Assembly (NCBI GenBank): GCA_036558545.1
Contig: DATBFJ010000104.1
Coordinates: 1-46,717 of the forward strand
Direction: 5' to 3'
From: JALYGJ01 sp036558545
Lineage (GTDB): Bacteria > Chloroflexota > Limnocylindria > Limnocylindrales > CSP1-4
Length of the DNA: 46,717 nt
Numbering within the stretch: the stretch's first letter is position 1; each line of letters begins with the position of its first letter. The notes under the pieces were generated by a model. That model did not search any database. It was not told the DNA's origin and was given only the letters and a program-made list of their open reading frames with translations. The position numbers and the translations under genes are program-made. Positions 1-8,741 of the stretch are shown here, one piece after another.

Positions 1-743
1 TCGGGCGCGGCGTCGAGCTCGGCCTGCGAGGTGACACCGGTCAGCATCAGGACGGAGCGTGAGCCCAGCCGGATGGCGGCACCGATGTCGGTCTTGAGGT
101 TGTCGCCGATTACCACCGCTTCCTGAACGGGCACGCCGGCGAGCGCGGCGGCAGCTTCGAACAGCAGCGGCTCCGGCTTGCCAACGACCATGTCGGGCTC
201 GCGTGACGTCGCAAAAGCCACGGCCGCGACCATCGACCCGGCACCGGCCATCAGCCTGTCCTCTGCGGGGAAGATCGCGTCGCGATTAGTGGCCCAGAAA
301 CGGGCGCCGCGCCGGACTGCCTCGGCCGCCGTCGAAAGCCGCGAATAAGTCAGATCAAAGTCGACGCCAACCACCAGCGTGTCCGGCGCGGCGGCCAACC
401 CCTCGTCGGTTGGCGGCACGACCGTGATGCCCACGTCCTCCAATTCGCGCGCGAGGCCCGGGCCGCCAAGGACCATCGCCACGCGACCCGCGGGTGACGC
501 CTCTGCCAACAGAACGGCCGTGGCGCGGGCGGCCGTGACGATCGATGCCTCGGCTGTCGGGCTCAGCGGCACCCCAAGCCGCTCCAGCCTGGAGCGATAC
601 TCCTCGCGATGCGAGCGCGAGTTGTTGGTCACGTACACGATCCGATCGCCGGCGGCGGCACGCTGCCGGAGCAGCTCCGGCATGCCCGGCACAGGATCCT
701 TGCCGCGATAAACGACGCCGTCGAGGTCAACGAGCAGAAGCAC
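1..743 (-). CDS. HAD-IIA family phosphatase (NagD-like), 3' end beyond window
   Basis: This gene reads leftwards from a GTG at 743 and leaves the window without a stop, so about 247 N-terminal codons are visible. Near the N-terminus is LLLVDLDGVVYRG, the HAD nucleophile motif (DxD). It is followed by VTNNSR (motif II) and later by VGKPEP and VIGDNLKTDIGAA (motifs III and IV). That order and spacing fit the NagD/PGP/4-nitrophenylphosphatase class IIA of HAD hydrolases, which are cytoplasmic phosphatases of small phosphometabolites. The substrate cannot be told. The start is supported by a TAACAT -10 hexamer ending 6 nt upstream, which predicts a leaderless transcript. It is divergent from the NYN gene with an 11-bp gap. 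Confidence 0.85.
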   Translation of the reverse strand, partial: MLLLVDLDGVVYRGKDPVPGMPELLRQRAAAGDRIVYVTNNSRSHREEYRSRLERLGVPLSPTAEASIVTAARATAVLLAEASPAGRVAMVLGGPGLARELEDVGITVVPPTDEGLAAAPDTLVVGVDFDLTYSRLSTAAEAVRRGARFWATNRDAIFPAEDRLMAGAGSMVAAVAFATSREPDMVVGKPEPLLFEAAAALAGVPVQEAVVIGDNLKTDIGAAIRLGSRSVLMLTGVTSQAELDAAP

Positions 744-749
744 CGGCGG

Positions 750-755
750 ATGTTA
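750..755 (-). promoter_or_regulatory. -10 hexamer TAACAT of a leaderless promoter for the HAD gene
   Basis: TAACAT on the minus strand is separated by 6 nt from the GTG at 743, so transcription should begin at or next to the start codon. The hexamer overlaps the ATG of the divergent gene at 755. No clear -35 was seen. Confidence 0.4.
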
Positions 756-1300
756 TGACGCCGCTCGACGGCATCGATCGCTTGCTCATCGACGGCAACA
801 ACCTGCTTCACCGGGTAAGCGGCAACGTCGATCCAGGATCGATCCGACTCCTCCTCGCCAGGCTATCGGGCGCGGTGCCCACGACGCTGCCGACGGTGGT
901 CATGCTCGACGGTCATCCGGCGAGTGGCACGGACCGGCGGCAGCGCATCCGGCGCGGGCTCGACATCCATCACGCAGGCTCGCTGACTGCCGACGACGCC
1001 CTGCTCAACCTCGTGCGCGACACGGCACCGGGCGCTCGCGCCAGCGTGGTCATCGTCACCGACGACCGCGCGCTTACCGAAAAAGCCCGCCACCTGGGCG
1101 CGCGGACGAAGCGCCTCGACTGGCTGGAGCAGATCCTCGCCAGGCCACCGGCGCAGGCCAGCACAGGCTCGACTATCGGGAGAAAGGGAGTGTCGGCGCC
1201 CCCGTCTCCAACGGACGACGAGAAGGTGCCCTGGCAACCCGGCCGTGGCGCCACGAAGAAGCGCGGCAACCCAAGGAAGGGCCGGCCTGCGCGCGACTAG
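755..1300 (+). CDS. NYN/PIN-like domain protein (YacP-type RNase candidate)
   Basis: The 181-residue protein starts MTPLDGIDRLLIDGNNLLH, the usual first strand and acidic/Asn motif of NYN (YacP-like) domains. A second acidic cluster, SLTADDALLNLVRD, and a third, VVIVTDDRALTEKARHLGA, follow in the expected order, so the metal-binding set looks complete. The C-terminal 50 residues are a low-complexity, strongly basic tail (KKRGNPRKGRP) likely to contact RNA. NYN proteins are metal-dependent ribonucleases or tRNA/rRNA-processing factors in the cytoplasm. The specific target is not evident. Its stop codon nests with that of the convergent RHS gene in a single CTAG at 1297-1300. Confidence 0.75.
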   Translation: MTPLDGIDRLLIDGNNLLHRVSGNVDPGSIRLLLARLSGAVPTTLPTVVMLDGHPASGTDRRQRIRRGLDIHHAGSLTADDALLNLVRDTAPGARASVVIVTDDRALTEKARHLGARTKRLDWLEQILARPPAQASTGSTIGRKGVSAPPSPTDDEKVPWQPGRGATKKRGNPRKGRPARD

Positions 1301-4300
1301 CTGGGAGGCGGCGTGCTGCTGACGACAAATGAGTACGTGCCGAGCCCGTCGGTTGTGAACGCTTCGATGGAATAGCCGCCGGCGCCCAACGAGTAAGCGC
1401 CAAGGTTGAAGCACAAGGCGGCGTCCTTAGTCCCGTCGTCCGCCGCGACGACGTTGCCACTGCTGTCGAGCAGGTGCCAGCGAATGGTCGTGTTGCCGCA
1501 GTTGCCCTCAGCGTCGATATAGACGGTCTGGCTGTCGGCCAGGTCGAACGTGTACCGGTCGGACTCTCCCGCGGCCTTGATCTCGCCAGAGACCACCTGA
1601 CCCAGCGCGATTCCTGTCGTCTGCGGCGGAGGCACATCCCATACCTCGAAGGCGTAAGGGCCGGTGCCGTCTCCGGCCGTCACCTTGATCGTGTAGGCAC
1701 CCGCCGCCAGGGAGTACGTGCCCAGGTTGAAGCACAGAGCCGAGTCGGTCGTCACCCCATCGTCGGCCGTGATCGCCTGGCCGCTCGCATCGTCCAGCTG
1801 CCAGCGGATGTCTGTCCCGGCACAGTCGCCTTGCGAATCCAGGAAGACGACATGAGGCTCGGAGATCCGGAGCGAGTACAGATCGACCCCGCCCTTGCCT
1901 TCGACAAGCCCGGTCACCGGTTGGTTCAGCGCAGCGTCGAACGTGTTGGTCTGAATCTTCCACACCTCGAACGCGTAGTTGCCCGTGGTTACCGTCGAGC
2001 TGACGCGGATCGCGTACTCGCCGGCAGCCAGGTCGTAGCGACCAAGATCGAAACACGTGCTCGAGCCGCCGCTCAGGCCCGTCGGAGGCGGCACTTCCAC
2101 GCCGGCAGAGTCCACGAGCTGCCAGCGAATGGTCGTAACGGTGCAGTCGGTCTGGCCGTCGAGGTAGACCGACTCCGCGCCCGGCGCGCTGAACGTGAAC
2201 AGATCCGACTCGCCAAGCTGCGAGATGTCGCCGGTCGTTGGCGTGTCGAGCTGCAGCTGCTGCGTTGAACCGGTCACCGCACGTGGTTGGGTCCCGCTCG
2301 ATCCGGCTGCCGCAATCCCTGCCGCCGCTGCGTAATTTGGATCGCCCGTTTCTCCCACGTCCAGAACGCAATTCGCGAGGGTCTGCTGATCGGTGATGCC
2401 CATCGCCTGGCATATCGTTTCGGCGCCAGCCTTGGCGACGGGGTCGAGGTCCAAGGCAGAAGCGGCCGCACTCGGGATATCAGGCCTGGTGAAGGTCGCC
2501 GTGCTTTCTCCGGACAGATAATCGAACAGCGAATCGGCTTGAGCGATCCGCCAGCTGTCACCGAACGTGTGGTACAGGCCGTCGAAAAAGTCTCCCGAGG
2601 ACGGGTCGACGACAGTTCCATCGGCCGCCTTGAGATCGTTCGACGAGTTGCCATCGTGGCTGCCGGCGAGGCCGACCATCGTCGGACCAATAGCTTCCGA
2701 CGGGCTGAACGTGTAGTTCATGAAGTACGTGTACAGATGGAGCACGGCGACACCGCCGTCTGGCCAGGTCACGGTCGCTTGAGTCCCGTGCTTGTCGACC
2801 GTGCCGCCATGGGCCAGCTTGGTGCTGTAGTCGGTGGTGGTGATCGTCTGGCCGTTGACGATCAGCGGCCTATTCGGGTCGCCGTAGAACGCGACTCGGT
2901 CACCGGCAACTGACATCGCCAGGGCCGTGGTTCGAGTGACCGTCGTGCGCGCTCCGGCCGTCTCGAGACGTGCCTGTATTCCCAGCGAATTGTCGGCCGA
3001 GCGCGCGACCCAGAACTCGCCCGCGGCCTGAAACTCGACCGATAACCCGTCCGCCGTTATGAGATGGGGCTCGCCGTAGGCGCACACGACGAAACAGACG
3101 AAGGCGCCGTTATTGCTCGTTCCCGCGCAGTACCCAATGCATACGCCACCCGAACAAAATCCGAAACACTGACCAGCCTGGCCAGGCGCGCTACCGCTGA
3201 CACCACCACCGGGCGTGTAGCAGCCGACGATGCAGATCGTCGCTCCCCCTGGTGAGCCCTTGCCCGGTGGCTGAGCGGGCGGCTGCGCAGGCGGCTTGCC
3301 AGGCTTGTCGGGCTGTTGCTCCTGGTGGCCTGGGTAGTGATCGTGATAAGGCGATGGCTTGGTTGAGCCTTTGCCGCGGCCGCGTCCCACTCCGCCGGAC
3401 TTGCCGCCGCCTGACTTGCCGCCGCCGGGTCCGCCACGAGTGATGGCGGACAAACCTGTCGGATCGCTCAGATTCACCGGGTCGTCGAAGGCGTATCGAT
3501 AGAGGTTCGGATCGCCGGCGTCATATCGGTTGGGATCTGGCTCGACCCAGCGCCCCGACCCGGGGTCGTACTCACGAGCGCCAAAGTGGACCAGGCCAGT
3601 CCGGTCGTCGACGAGCCCGCCGGCGAAGCCGAACGGAGTCAGGCCGGGCTTCGAGTCACTCAGGATCGCGCCCCAGGCGTCGTAGGCAATCTGTTCGGCA
3701 ACCTTGCCGCTGCCCGCGTCGATCAGCGCGACCGGACTGCCGACGTTGTCGGTGATGACGACGTACTCGGACGCGCCGCGGTAGACCAGCGCGAGCTGCC
3801 CGTCGTCGTCATACGCGAACCGTTCGACGACAGCGCCACTGCCGTCGAGCATGGCGACGATCTCGTCCTGTGCGTTATACAGGTACCCATTCGTGAGCTT
3901 GCCGCCGATGATCCGGCCGATCCGGCGGCCACCCGCGTCGACCACGTAACTCACGGCCGTGCCACCCACCGAAGCCTCGCGCAGCGCACCGAAGTCATCG
4001 AAGGTGAACGCCTTTGAACCGCTCGAATCGGAGGTCGTCGCCAGCGTTCCGTCCGGCTTGTATGTGAACGTGGCATCCGCCAGCGTCACGAGCCGATCGC
4101 GGTCGTCGTACGTTGCGTTCAACGTTCGGTTGCCGGCGTCGTCGTACGCGTACGTGACGGGGCTGCCGGAATTTCCCGCGCTCGCAAGCCGGCCGGCGGC
4201 GTCATACGTGTACTCGGTGATCGAGTCGGTTGAACCGGCTCTGCGCTCGGCCCTGGTGATGCGGCCCAGGGCGTCGCGCGTGTAGTCGAGCTCGAGCAGC

Positions 4301-6531
4301 GGCGTGCCGTTCGACGTCGCGATGGCCGTTACGAGCAGGCCGTTCGTGTCGTATTCGTTCGAGGTCTGGACGAGACCATCTGACGCGGTTAAAGCCAGCC
4401 CAGTCGTTTGGTCTCGGGTGATCGACAGCTTGCCGATCGTCGTGAGGAGTCCGGACGCGTCGCGACCAAAGTCGACCTGGCTCGACCCATTGACCGTCTC
4501 GCTGACGACCTTGAGCTGCCCGTCAACGGTCTGCTGGACGGACCCGGCAACCTTGCCTTGCCACGACAGGCCGGACAACAGGTCCCCGGCGTAGCCGTAG
4601 CCCGTCGTTGTGCCGTCCGATGTCACGTTCGACGTGAGCAGGCCAGTGGATGCGTCGTAGCTCGACACGACGCTGCCCTGGCCAAATGTCCAGCCGCTCG
4701 CACGGCCTGATCCGTCGTAGCTGATCTTGATCGAGCGTTCCCCGGGTCCCGAGATCGTGTCAAGCTGGCCGGCCGCAGTGTGCGATCGCGTCTCGTATGC
4801 GTTGTCCGTCCCGATCGCAGGTTGGATGAAGGCCGTAAGCCTTCCTGCAGGTGAGTAGCCCTCCGACGTCGCGGAGTGGTCGCCCAGGCGAACCTGCAGG
4901 AGATTCCCCGACCGATCACGCTGGAGGGCCACCGACTCACCGCTTGTGGACGACGACCATTGGTTGCCGAAGCCGTCGTAGGTCAATTCATGCGTCGTCC
5001 CATCCGGCAAAGTCACGGTCACGGTTCCGGTGTTTTCGTCGTAGGAGTAGCCGGTCGTGGTCGCAGCGTCGGTCGGGCCGGTCGTCACGGACGTCGGCCG
5101 GCCCATCGAGTCGTATGCATAGGAGATGGTTGGCGCGCCTGGCTCACTGAACGACGCGATGTAGCCGTCCGATGTGTAGGTCGTCCTGGTCGTCCGGGCC
5201 GTGGGGTCGGTCTGGGTAAGAGTTCGCGTAGCCGGGTCGTATTTCTGCGCGTATGTCTGGCCGTTGACGACGTTGTCCGTCTCCCAGGCGCCACCCGCTG
5301 GTTCGGCCGCGCCGGTGGCCATCGTCGTGGTTGTCTCCACGGAATATGTGGTGCCGTCTGATCGAGTCTCCGTGTACGGCGTCAGCACCGGCGCGGCCAT
5401 CCCCCCTCGTGGATGCGCCTGGGTGCCGATGGTCGTCACGGTGCCGTCTGGCTCGTTCAAGGTCATCGATCCGTCCGAGTCCGTGGCGAGCATCGTTGTC
5501 GTGCCGTCGGTGTCGACGAAGGTGCGCTTGAGGCCGTCCGGCGTGGCTTCGGTCGTGATCGTGGCGCTCGCGCCGGTGGCGTAGGTCGTCGTGACCTTCA
5601 TGCTGTCGGCAGTGCCCTCGAAGGCAAGCTTGGCCTCCACGCCGTCCGCGTCAGTGGCTGTCGCGAGCCGGCCGGCGTCGTCGTAGGTGTACTTCGTGGC
5701 GCCACGGCCGGGATCCTGGACGCTGTCCAGCAACCCGAACTGTTGTGGTGCGAGATAGACGTATGTCTGGTCGGGTCGGGCGATGAGCGAGACGTTGCCG
5801 TTCGAATCGATCGACAAGCCAGTTTCCGTGTCGCCAAAGCCGGCCAGGTGCTCGGGCGTGCCGTCCGCGGCACGCTTCACGTCCAGATGCACTGCACCGT
5901 CGTTGATCTGGCCAACGACATTGGACAGGCGGTTGGCATCGTCGTAGGTGAACGTGAGCAGCGTGGCTCCGGTGATCGAGTCGACCGTGCGGACGTGCCG
6001 CCACGCATCGTCGAACACGAAATACTCGAAACCGTCATATGTCGGAATCGCATGCTCGCCGGGACCGATGTCGACCGCATCTGCGAAGCGCCAGGACCCG
6101 TCACCGTCGAGCACGACCTTATTGGTCGGGTCGTAGCGCTCCAGCACGTCGAGCGACCAGCCGCCAAGCCCCAGCGATGAAGCGTTCCACGCGGGCCGGT
6201 CGAGCCGTCCGTCCGCCCACTCGGTCGAATAGGTCAGCGACAGGCCGCTCCCGGCGATCGGCTCGGCGAGAAGGACCGCCTGCTGTTCGCACGCGACTAG
6301 TGCCTCCGGATCGCACGCGTCGAGCGCCAGGTTCCCGACAGTCTTGGGCGGAAGAGTCGGGCGGGCAGTTGGCGTCGACTGTGCGTTCGGAGTGCCAGCG
6401 GGAGTCGCCGTGGGCGATGCGCTGCCAGGAGGTGGCGTCGCTGCAGATGGCCCGGGCGCGGCCGTGGGCGGCGGCTGCGAAGTGCATGCCACCGCCACGA
6501 CCGTGAGGAGGAGGACGAGAGTCCGCCGCAT
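1297..6531 (-). CDS. RHS/YD-repeat lipoprotein with VWD-like domain and three C-terminal PPC-like repeats
   Basis: This is a 1744-residue surface protein. Residues 1-16 form a lipoprotein signal ending VAVAC (lipid-modified Cys16), followed by a Pro/Thr linker to about 65. RHS/YD repeats (YDxxGR patterns such as YTYDDAGRL) fill roughly 110-960, and the RHS core ends near 1030 with REYDPGSGRWVEPDP and DPTGLS. A variable toxin module would normally follow the core. Here there is a Gly/Pro/Lys linker, a segment with eight Cys, then a VWD-like region from about 1150 (GEPHLITADGLSVEF ... GLAGSHDGNSSNDL). Three ~100-residue PPC-like beta domains (about 1430-1744) follow, each with a Cys pair around IRWQL/IRWHL and CFxLGxY motifs. 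It lies 36 bp downstream of the secreted gene at 6568-7200, probably in one operon. An adhesive or polysaccharide-binding envelope role is an inference. Confidence 0.85.
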   Translation of the reverse strand: MRRTLVLLLTVVAVACTSQPPPTAAPGPSAATPPPGSASPTATPAGTPNAQSTPTARPTLPPKTVGNLALDACDPEALVACEQQAVLLAEPIAGSGLSLTYSTEWADGRLDRPAWNASSLGLGGWSLDVLERYDPTNKVVLDGDGSWRFADAVDIGPGEHAIPTYDGFEYFVFDDAWRHVRTVDSITGATLLTFTYDDANRLSNVVGQINDGAVHLDVKRAADGTPEHLAGFGDTETGLSIDSNGNVSLIARPDQTYVYLAPQQFGLLDSVQDPGRGATKYTYDDAGRLATATDADGVEAKLAFEGTADSMKVTTTYATGASATITTEATPDGLKRTFVDTDGTTTMLATDSDGSMTLNEPDGTVTTIGTQAHPRGGMAAPVLTPYTETRSDGTTYSVETTTTMATGAAEPAGGAWETDNVVNGQTYAQKYDPATRTLTQTDPTARTTRTTYTSDGYIASFSEPGAPTISYAYDSMGRPTSVTTGPTDAATTTGYSYDENTGTVTVTLPDGTTHELTYDGFGNQWSSSTSGESVALQRDRSGNLLQVRLGDHSATSEGYSPAGRLTAFIQPAIGTDNAYETRSHTAAGQLDTISGPGERSIKISYDGSGRASGWTFGQGSVVSSYDASTGLLTSNVTSDGTTTGYGYAGDLLSGLSWQGKVAGSVQQTVDGQLKVVSETVNGSSQVDFGRDASGLLTTIGKLSITRDQTTGLALTASDGLVQTSNEYDTNGLLVTAIATSNGTPLLELDYTRDALGRITRAERRAGSTDSITEYTYDAAGRLASAGNSGSPVTYAYDDAGNRTLNATYDDRDRLVTLADATFTYKPDGTLATTSDSSGSKAFTFDDFGALREASVGGTAVSYVVDAGGRRIGRIIGGKLTNGYLYNAQDEIVAMLDGSGAVVERFAYDDDGQLALVYRGASEYVVITDNVGSPVALIDAGSGKVAEQIAYDAWGAILSDSKPGLTPFGFAGGLVDDRTGLVHFGAREYDPGSGRWVEPDPNRYDAGDPNLYRYAFDDPVNLSDPTGLSAITRGGPGGGKSGGGKSGGVGRGRGKGSTKPSPYHDHYPGHQEQQPDKPGKPPAQPPAQPPGKGSPGGATICIVGCYTPGGGVSGSAPGQAGQCFGFCSGGVCIGYCAGTSNNGAFVCFVVCAYGEPHLITADGLSVEFQAAGEFWVARSADNSLGIQARLETAGARTTVTRTTALAMSVAGDRVAFYGDPNRPLIVNGQTITTTDYSTKLAHGGTVDKHGTQATVTWPDGGVAVLHLYTYFMNYTFSPSEAIGPTMVGLAGSHDGNSSNDLKAADGTVVDPSSGDFFDGLYHTFGDSWRIAQADSLFDYLSGESTATFTRPDIPSAAASALDLDPVAKAGAETICQAMGITDQQTLANCVLDVGETGDPNYAAAAGIAAAGSSGTQPRAVTGSTQQLQLDTPTTGDISQLGESDLFTFSAPGAESVYLDGQTDCTVTTIRWQLVDSAGVEVPPPTGLSGGSSTCFDLGRYDLAAGEYAIRVSSTVTTGNYAFEVWKIQTNTFDAALNQPVTGLVEGKGGVDLYSLRISEPHVVFLDSQGDCAGTDIRWQLDDASGQAITADDGVTTDSALCFNLGTYSLAAGAYTIKVTAGDGTGPYAFEVWDVPPPQTTGIALGQVVSGEIKAAGESDRYTFDLADSQTVYIDAEGNCGNTTIRWHLLDSSGNVVAADDGTKDAALCFNLGAYSLGAGGYSIEAFTTDGLGTYSFVVSSTPPPS

Positions 6532-6567
6532 CGAACCAGTCAGCTGGCCAGGTAGTGAGAAGACGGC

Positions 6568-7200
6568 TCAGACGTGACTCAGGGTCACCGAAAGCTTGTC
6601 CCAGAAAGCCGCGCAGTCACCGTTGATCGTGTTGTAGCCGTCGGACCACATGTGGATGCGCAGGATGCGCGTGTTCTTGGGCAGGACCTTGGTGACGTCG
6701 ACGTGCTTGTACAGCTCGTTCGTCATCGAGACCTTCTTGGTGATGCCGTTGGACGCGACGCCGTGGTTCTGCGAGTTTCGGAAGTACAGGTCGAGGTGGG
6801 CGTTGATGCCGGCCGCGCCGTTAGTGCCCATGTAGCCCTGCAGACGCACGGCGACGTGGCCGGTGTCGATCGCGCTGCCAATGCCCGTCAAGGTGAACTG
6901 CTGGTTTGCATCGGGGCACGTGCCGTAGGCCATGTCGTACGCGCCCGCTGAGAAGAAGTGGGCGCCTCCACCGATCTTTTTGGACGAGGCCTTGGACGGC
7001 TGGCCAAAGCCGGCCGGTCCGTACGGGAGAACCTGGAAGTCGCCAGGCGGGAACGTGTCCCAGTTATGCAGGCCGTTTTCAGCGCCCGGGTTCTTGACCA
7101 GGTTCGTGCCGTAAGGCGTCGCTGCCGCGACGGGTGATGCCGATAGAAGTGCCCCCACCAGAACTACGCCAGCAATGGCGCCCATCCGTAACCGGAACAC
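6568..7200 (-). CDS. secreted beta-sandwich (CBM-like) protein, unknown function
   Basis: A 210-residue protein starts at GTG 7200, 7 nt after a strong GAGGAGG ribosome site. The first 27 residues are a Sec signal peptide (hydrophobic VVLVGALLSA, then ASPVAAA for signal peptidase I). The mature part opens with NLVKNPGAENGLHNW, a signature common at the first strand of jelly-roll carbohydrate-binding or discoidin-like modules, and continues with alternating strand-like segments rich in Gly and aromatic residues. There is no catalytic motif. Only 36 bp separate its stop from the RHS lipoprotein start, so the two are probably co-transcribed and may act together at the cell surface. Ligand unknown. 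Confidence 0.7.
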   Translation of the reverse strand: MFRLRMGAIAGVVLVGALLSASPVAAATPYGTNLVKNPGAENGLHNWDTFPPGDFQVLPYGPAGFGQPSKASSKKIGGGAHFFSAGAYDMAYGTCPDANQQFTLTGIGSAIDTGHVAVRLQGYMGTNGAAGINAHLDLYFRNSQNHGVASNGITKKVSMTNELYKHVDVTKVLPKNTRILRIHMWSDGYNTINGDCAAFWDKLSVTLSHV

Positions 7201-7260
7201 GGGTAGACCTCCTCAGAGTTGTGCGTATGAAGTGACGTTGATGAGAACGTAGAGCGGGCT

Positions 7261-7310
7261 CGTTGCAATCCGGTTGCAACGGCGCGCGGGCGCGGTCAGC
7301 GCCCGCGCGC
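7261..7310. promoter_or_regulatory. two adjacent perfect inverted repeats between divergent genes
   Basis: The first dyad is CGTTGCAA, 5 nt, TTGCAACG at 7261-7281. The second, immediately following, is a G/C-only 12-bp stem with the 5-nt loop GGTCA at 7282-7310. They lie between the divergent starts at 7200 and 7342. The first looks like an operator. The second is a very stable hairpin without a T-run, so a simple terminator is unlikely. Confidence 0.45.
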
Positions 7311-7328
7311 ACTCACAGGTGAGCGGCT

Positions 7329-7334
7329 TATCAT
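7329..7334 (+). promoter_or_regulatory. -10 hexamer TATCAT for the 7342 gene
   Basis: TATCAT ends 7 nt before the GTG at 7342, giving a predicted leaderless mRNA and supporting that start. No convincing -35 was found. Confidence 0.45.
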
Positions 7335-7341
7335 TCGGGCC

Positions 7342-7824
7342 GTGCCAGCGCCAGTTGATCCGTGGACCGCGTTTCTGACTTGGCTCCAATCGATCATCAT
7401 TCCCGACTGGGGCGGCCTAATCGCGCTGCTGCCGATCCTGATCATCATCGGAGTGATCGGGCCTGCCCTGACGCTCATCGCCGCCTATTGGGTGTACGTC
7501 CTCGCGACCAATCGCCGAGGCAAGGTGCGCATCGCAGAGCCCGAGCCGGCTGAGGTCCCGCAACTCGCGGACGGCACGTACGACTACCCGACGAACGTGC
7601 CCTACTGTCCTACGCACAACCTGATGTACCCGGCCACGGCCCGTGAGTGCAACATCGACGGCGAGGAGCTCCAGGTCCGCTGTCCGGTCGATGGTTCGGT
7701 CCGCGTCGCGACCCAGCAGCTGTGCCGAACCTGCGGCACTCGCTTCCAGCTTGGCGCGGCACTCTCGCCGGTCGTTGTCACTCGTCGCGGCACGCCACCA
7801 GCCGGCGGCGCCGCAGTCGCTTAG
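7342..7824 (+). CDS. single-pass membrane protein with C-terminal zinc-ribbon-like Cys pairs
   Basis: The 160-residue protein has one long hydrophobic segment (about residues 24-56, containing ALLPILIIIGVIGPALTLI), then a basic stop-transfer region and a soluble C-terminal half. That half carries Cys residues in CPTH, RECN, RCPVDG and CRTCG contexts, compatible with one or two small zinc ribbons. It lies 11 bp before the cytochrome c assembly gene ccsB and reads in the same direction, so the two probably share an mRNA. A link to cytochrome maturation is suggested only by position. I do not recognise the family by name. Confidence 0.65.
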   Translation: MPAPVDPWTAFLTWLQSIIIPDWGGLIALLPILIIIGVIGPALTLIAAYWVYVLATNRRGKVRIAEPEPAEVPQLADGTYDYPTNVPYCPTHNLMYPATARECNIDGEELQVRCPVDGSVRVATQQLCRTCGTRFQLGAALSPVVVTRRGTPPAGGAAVA

Positions 7825-7835
7825 GGGAACTCGCG

Positions 7836-8738
7836 ATGTCGGCCATGACCTATTACGCGTTCGCCGTGGCCATGGTCACGCTGGGCATCGCGTTCATCCT
7901 CTTCTGCGTCCACACCACGCTGCTTGCGGCCGGCAGACGCGCCACGACCGCCGCAGCGAACGCCGGTGGCGGCACGACCACGACGACGATCACCACCCAG
8001 GATTCGGACAACTCCACGTCCGCCGGCAACATCGCCCAGGTCTTCACGTGGGTCAGCTTCATCCTCGTCGGCCTTGGCCTCGCTGTCCGTGCCTACCTGG
8101 TCGGCCGTGGCCCGTGGGGCAACCTGTACGAGTTCAGCATCGCCTTCAGCTTCGGCATCATGCTCGGCTACCTGTTCCTGAGCCGGCGCTATCCCATAAA
8201 GGCGATCGCCTTCATCCCGATCGGTGTCGCGTTCTTCCTGCTGACCTACGCGTTCACGCTGCCGGCAGAGATCAGTCCGCTGGTCCCGGCACTCAACAAC
8301 CCGCCGCTGCTGACCATCCACGTGTCGATGGCCATGATCAGCTACGGCATCTTCGTCGTCTCGTTCGGCGCGGCCGTGGGTTACCTGATCCAGGGCAAGG
8401 AAAACCGGGTCTCGTGGCTGCCACCGGCCAAGGTTCTCGACGAGGTCGCCTACAAGGCCGTGATCATCGGCTTCCCGATCTTCGCCACGCTGATCATCCT
8501 CGGCTCGTACTGGGCGTCGATCGCGTGGGGGCGCTACTGGGGCTGGGATCCAAAGGAGACCAGCGCCCTCGTGACCTGGCTCATCTACGCGGTCTACCTG
8601 CACGCCCGCAGCCAGCGCGGCTGGGCCGGCAGGCCAGCGGCGCTGATCCTCGTCATCGGCTTCGGCGCGATGATGCTCACCTACCTCGGCGGCAACCTCT
8701 TCTTCGGTGGCCTCCACTCGTACAGCGGGTTGCAGTAA
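7836..8738 (+). CDS. ccsB: cytochrome c biogenesis protein, CcsA/CcsB family (system II heme handling)
   Basis: The 300-residue polytopic membrane protein contains WGRYWGWDPKET at about 231-242, the WWD heme-handling motif of the CcsA/CcmC/CcmF superfamily, with conserved His residues before (IHVSMAM, H162) and after (GLHSY near the C-terminus). These proteins deliver heme across the membrane for covalent attachment to apocytochrome c. The partner (ResB/Ccs1) is not in the window. An unusual Thr-rich loop lies at about residues 46-63. The ATG at 7836 was chosen because it follows GGGGAA and leaves 11 bp after the preceding stop. The gene is probably co-transcribed with 7342-7824 and with the PFK gene 3 bp downstream. 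Confidence 0.85.
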   Translation: MSAMTYYAFAVAMVTLGIAFILFCVHTTLLAAGRRATTAAANAGGGTTTTTITTQDSDNSTSAGNIAQVFTWVSFILVGLGLAVRAYLVGRGPWGNLYEFSIAFSFGIMLGYLFLSRRYPIKAIAFIPIGVAFFLLTYAFTLPAEISPLVPALNNPPLLTIHVSMAMISYGIFVVSFGAAVGYLIQGKENRVSWLPPAKVLDEVAYKAVIIGFPIFATLIILGSYWASIAWGRYWGWDPKETSALVTWLIYAVYLHARSQRGWAGRPAALILVIGFGAMMLTYLGGNLFFGGLHSYSGLQ

Positions 8739-8741
8739 GCC

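Noticed and set aside
1297..6531. RHS polymorphic toxin with immunity gene
   Set aside because: The C-terminal part after the core consists of VWD- and PPC-like domains, and the downstream neighbour is a convergent NYN gene, not an immunity protein.
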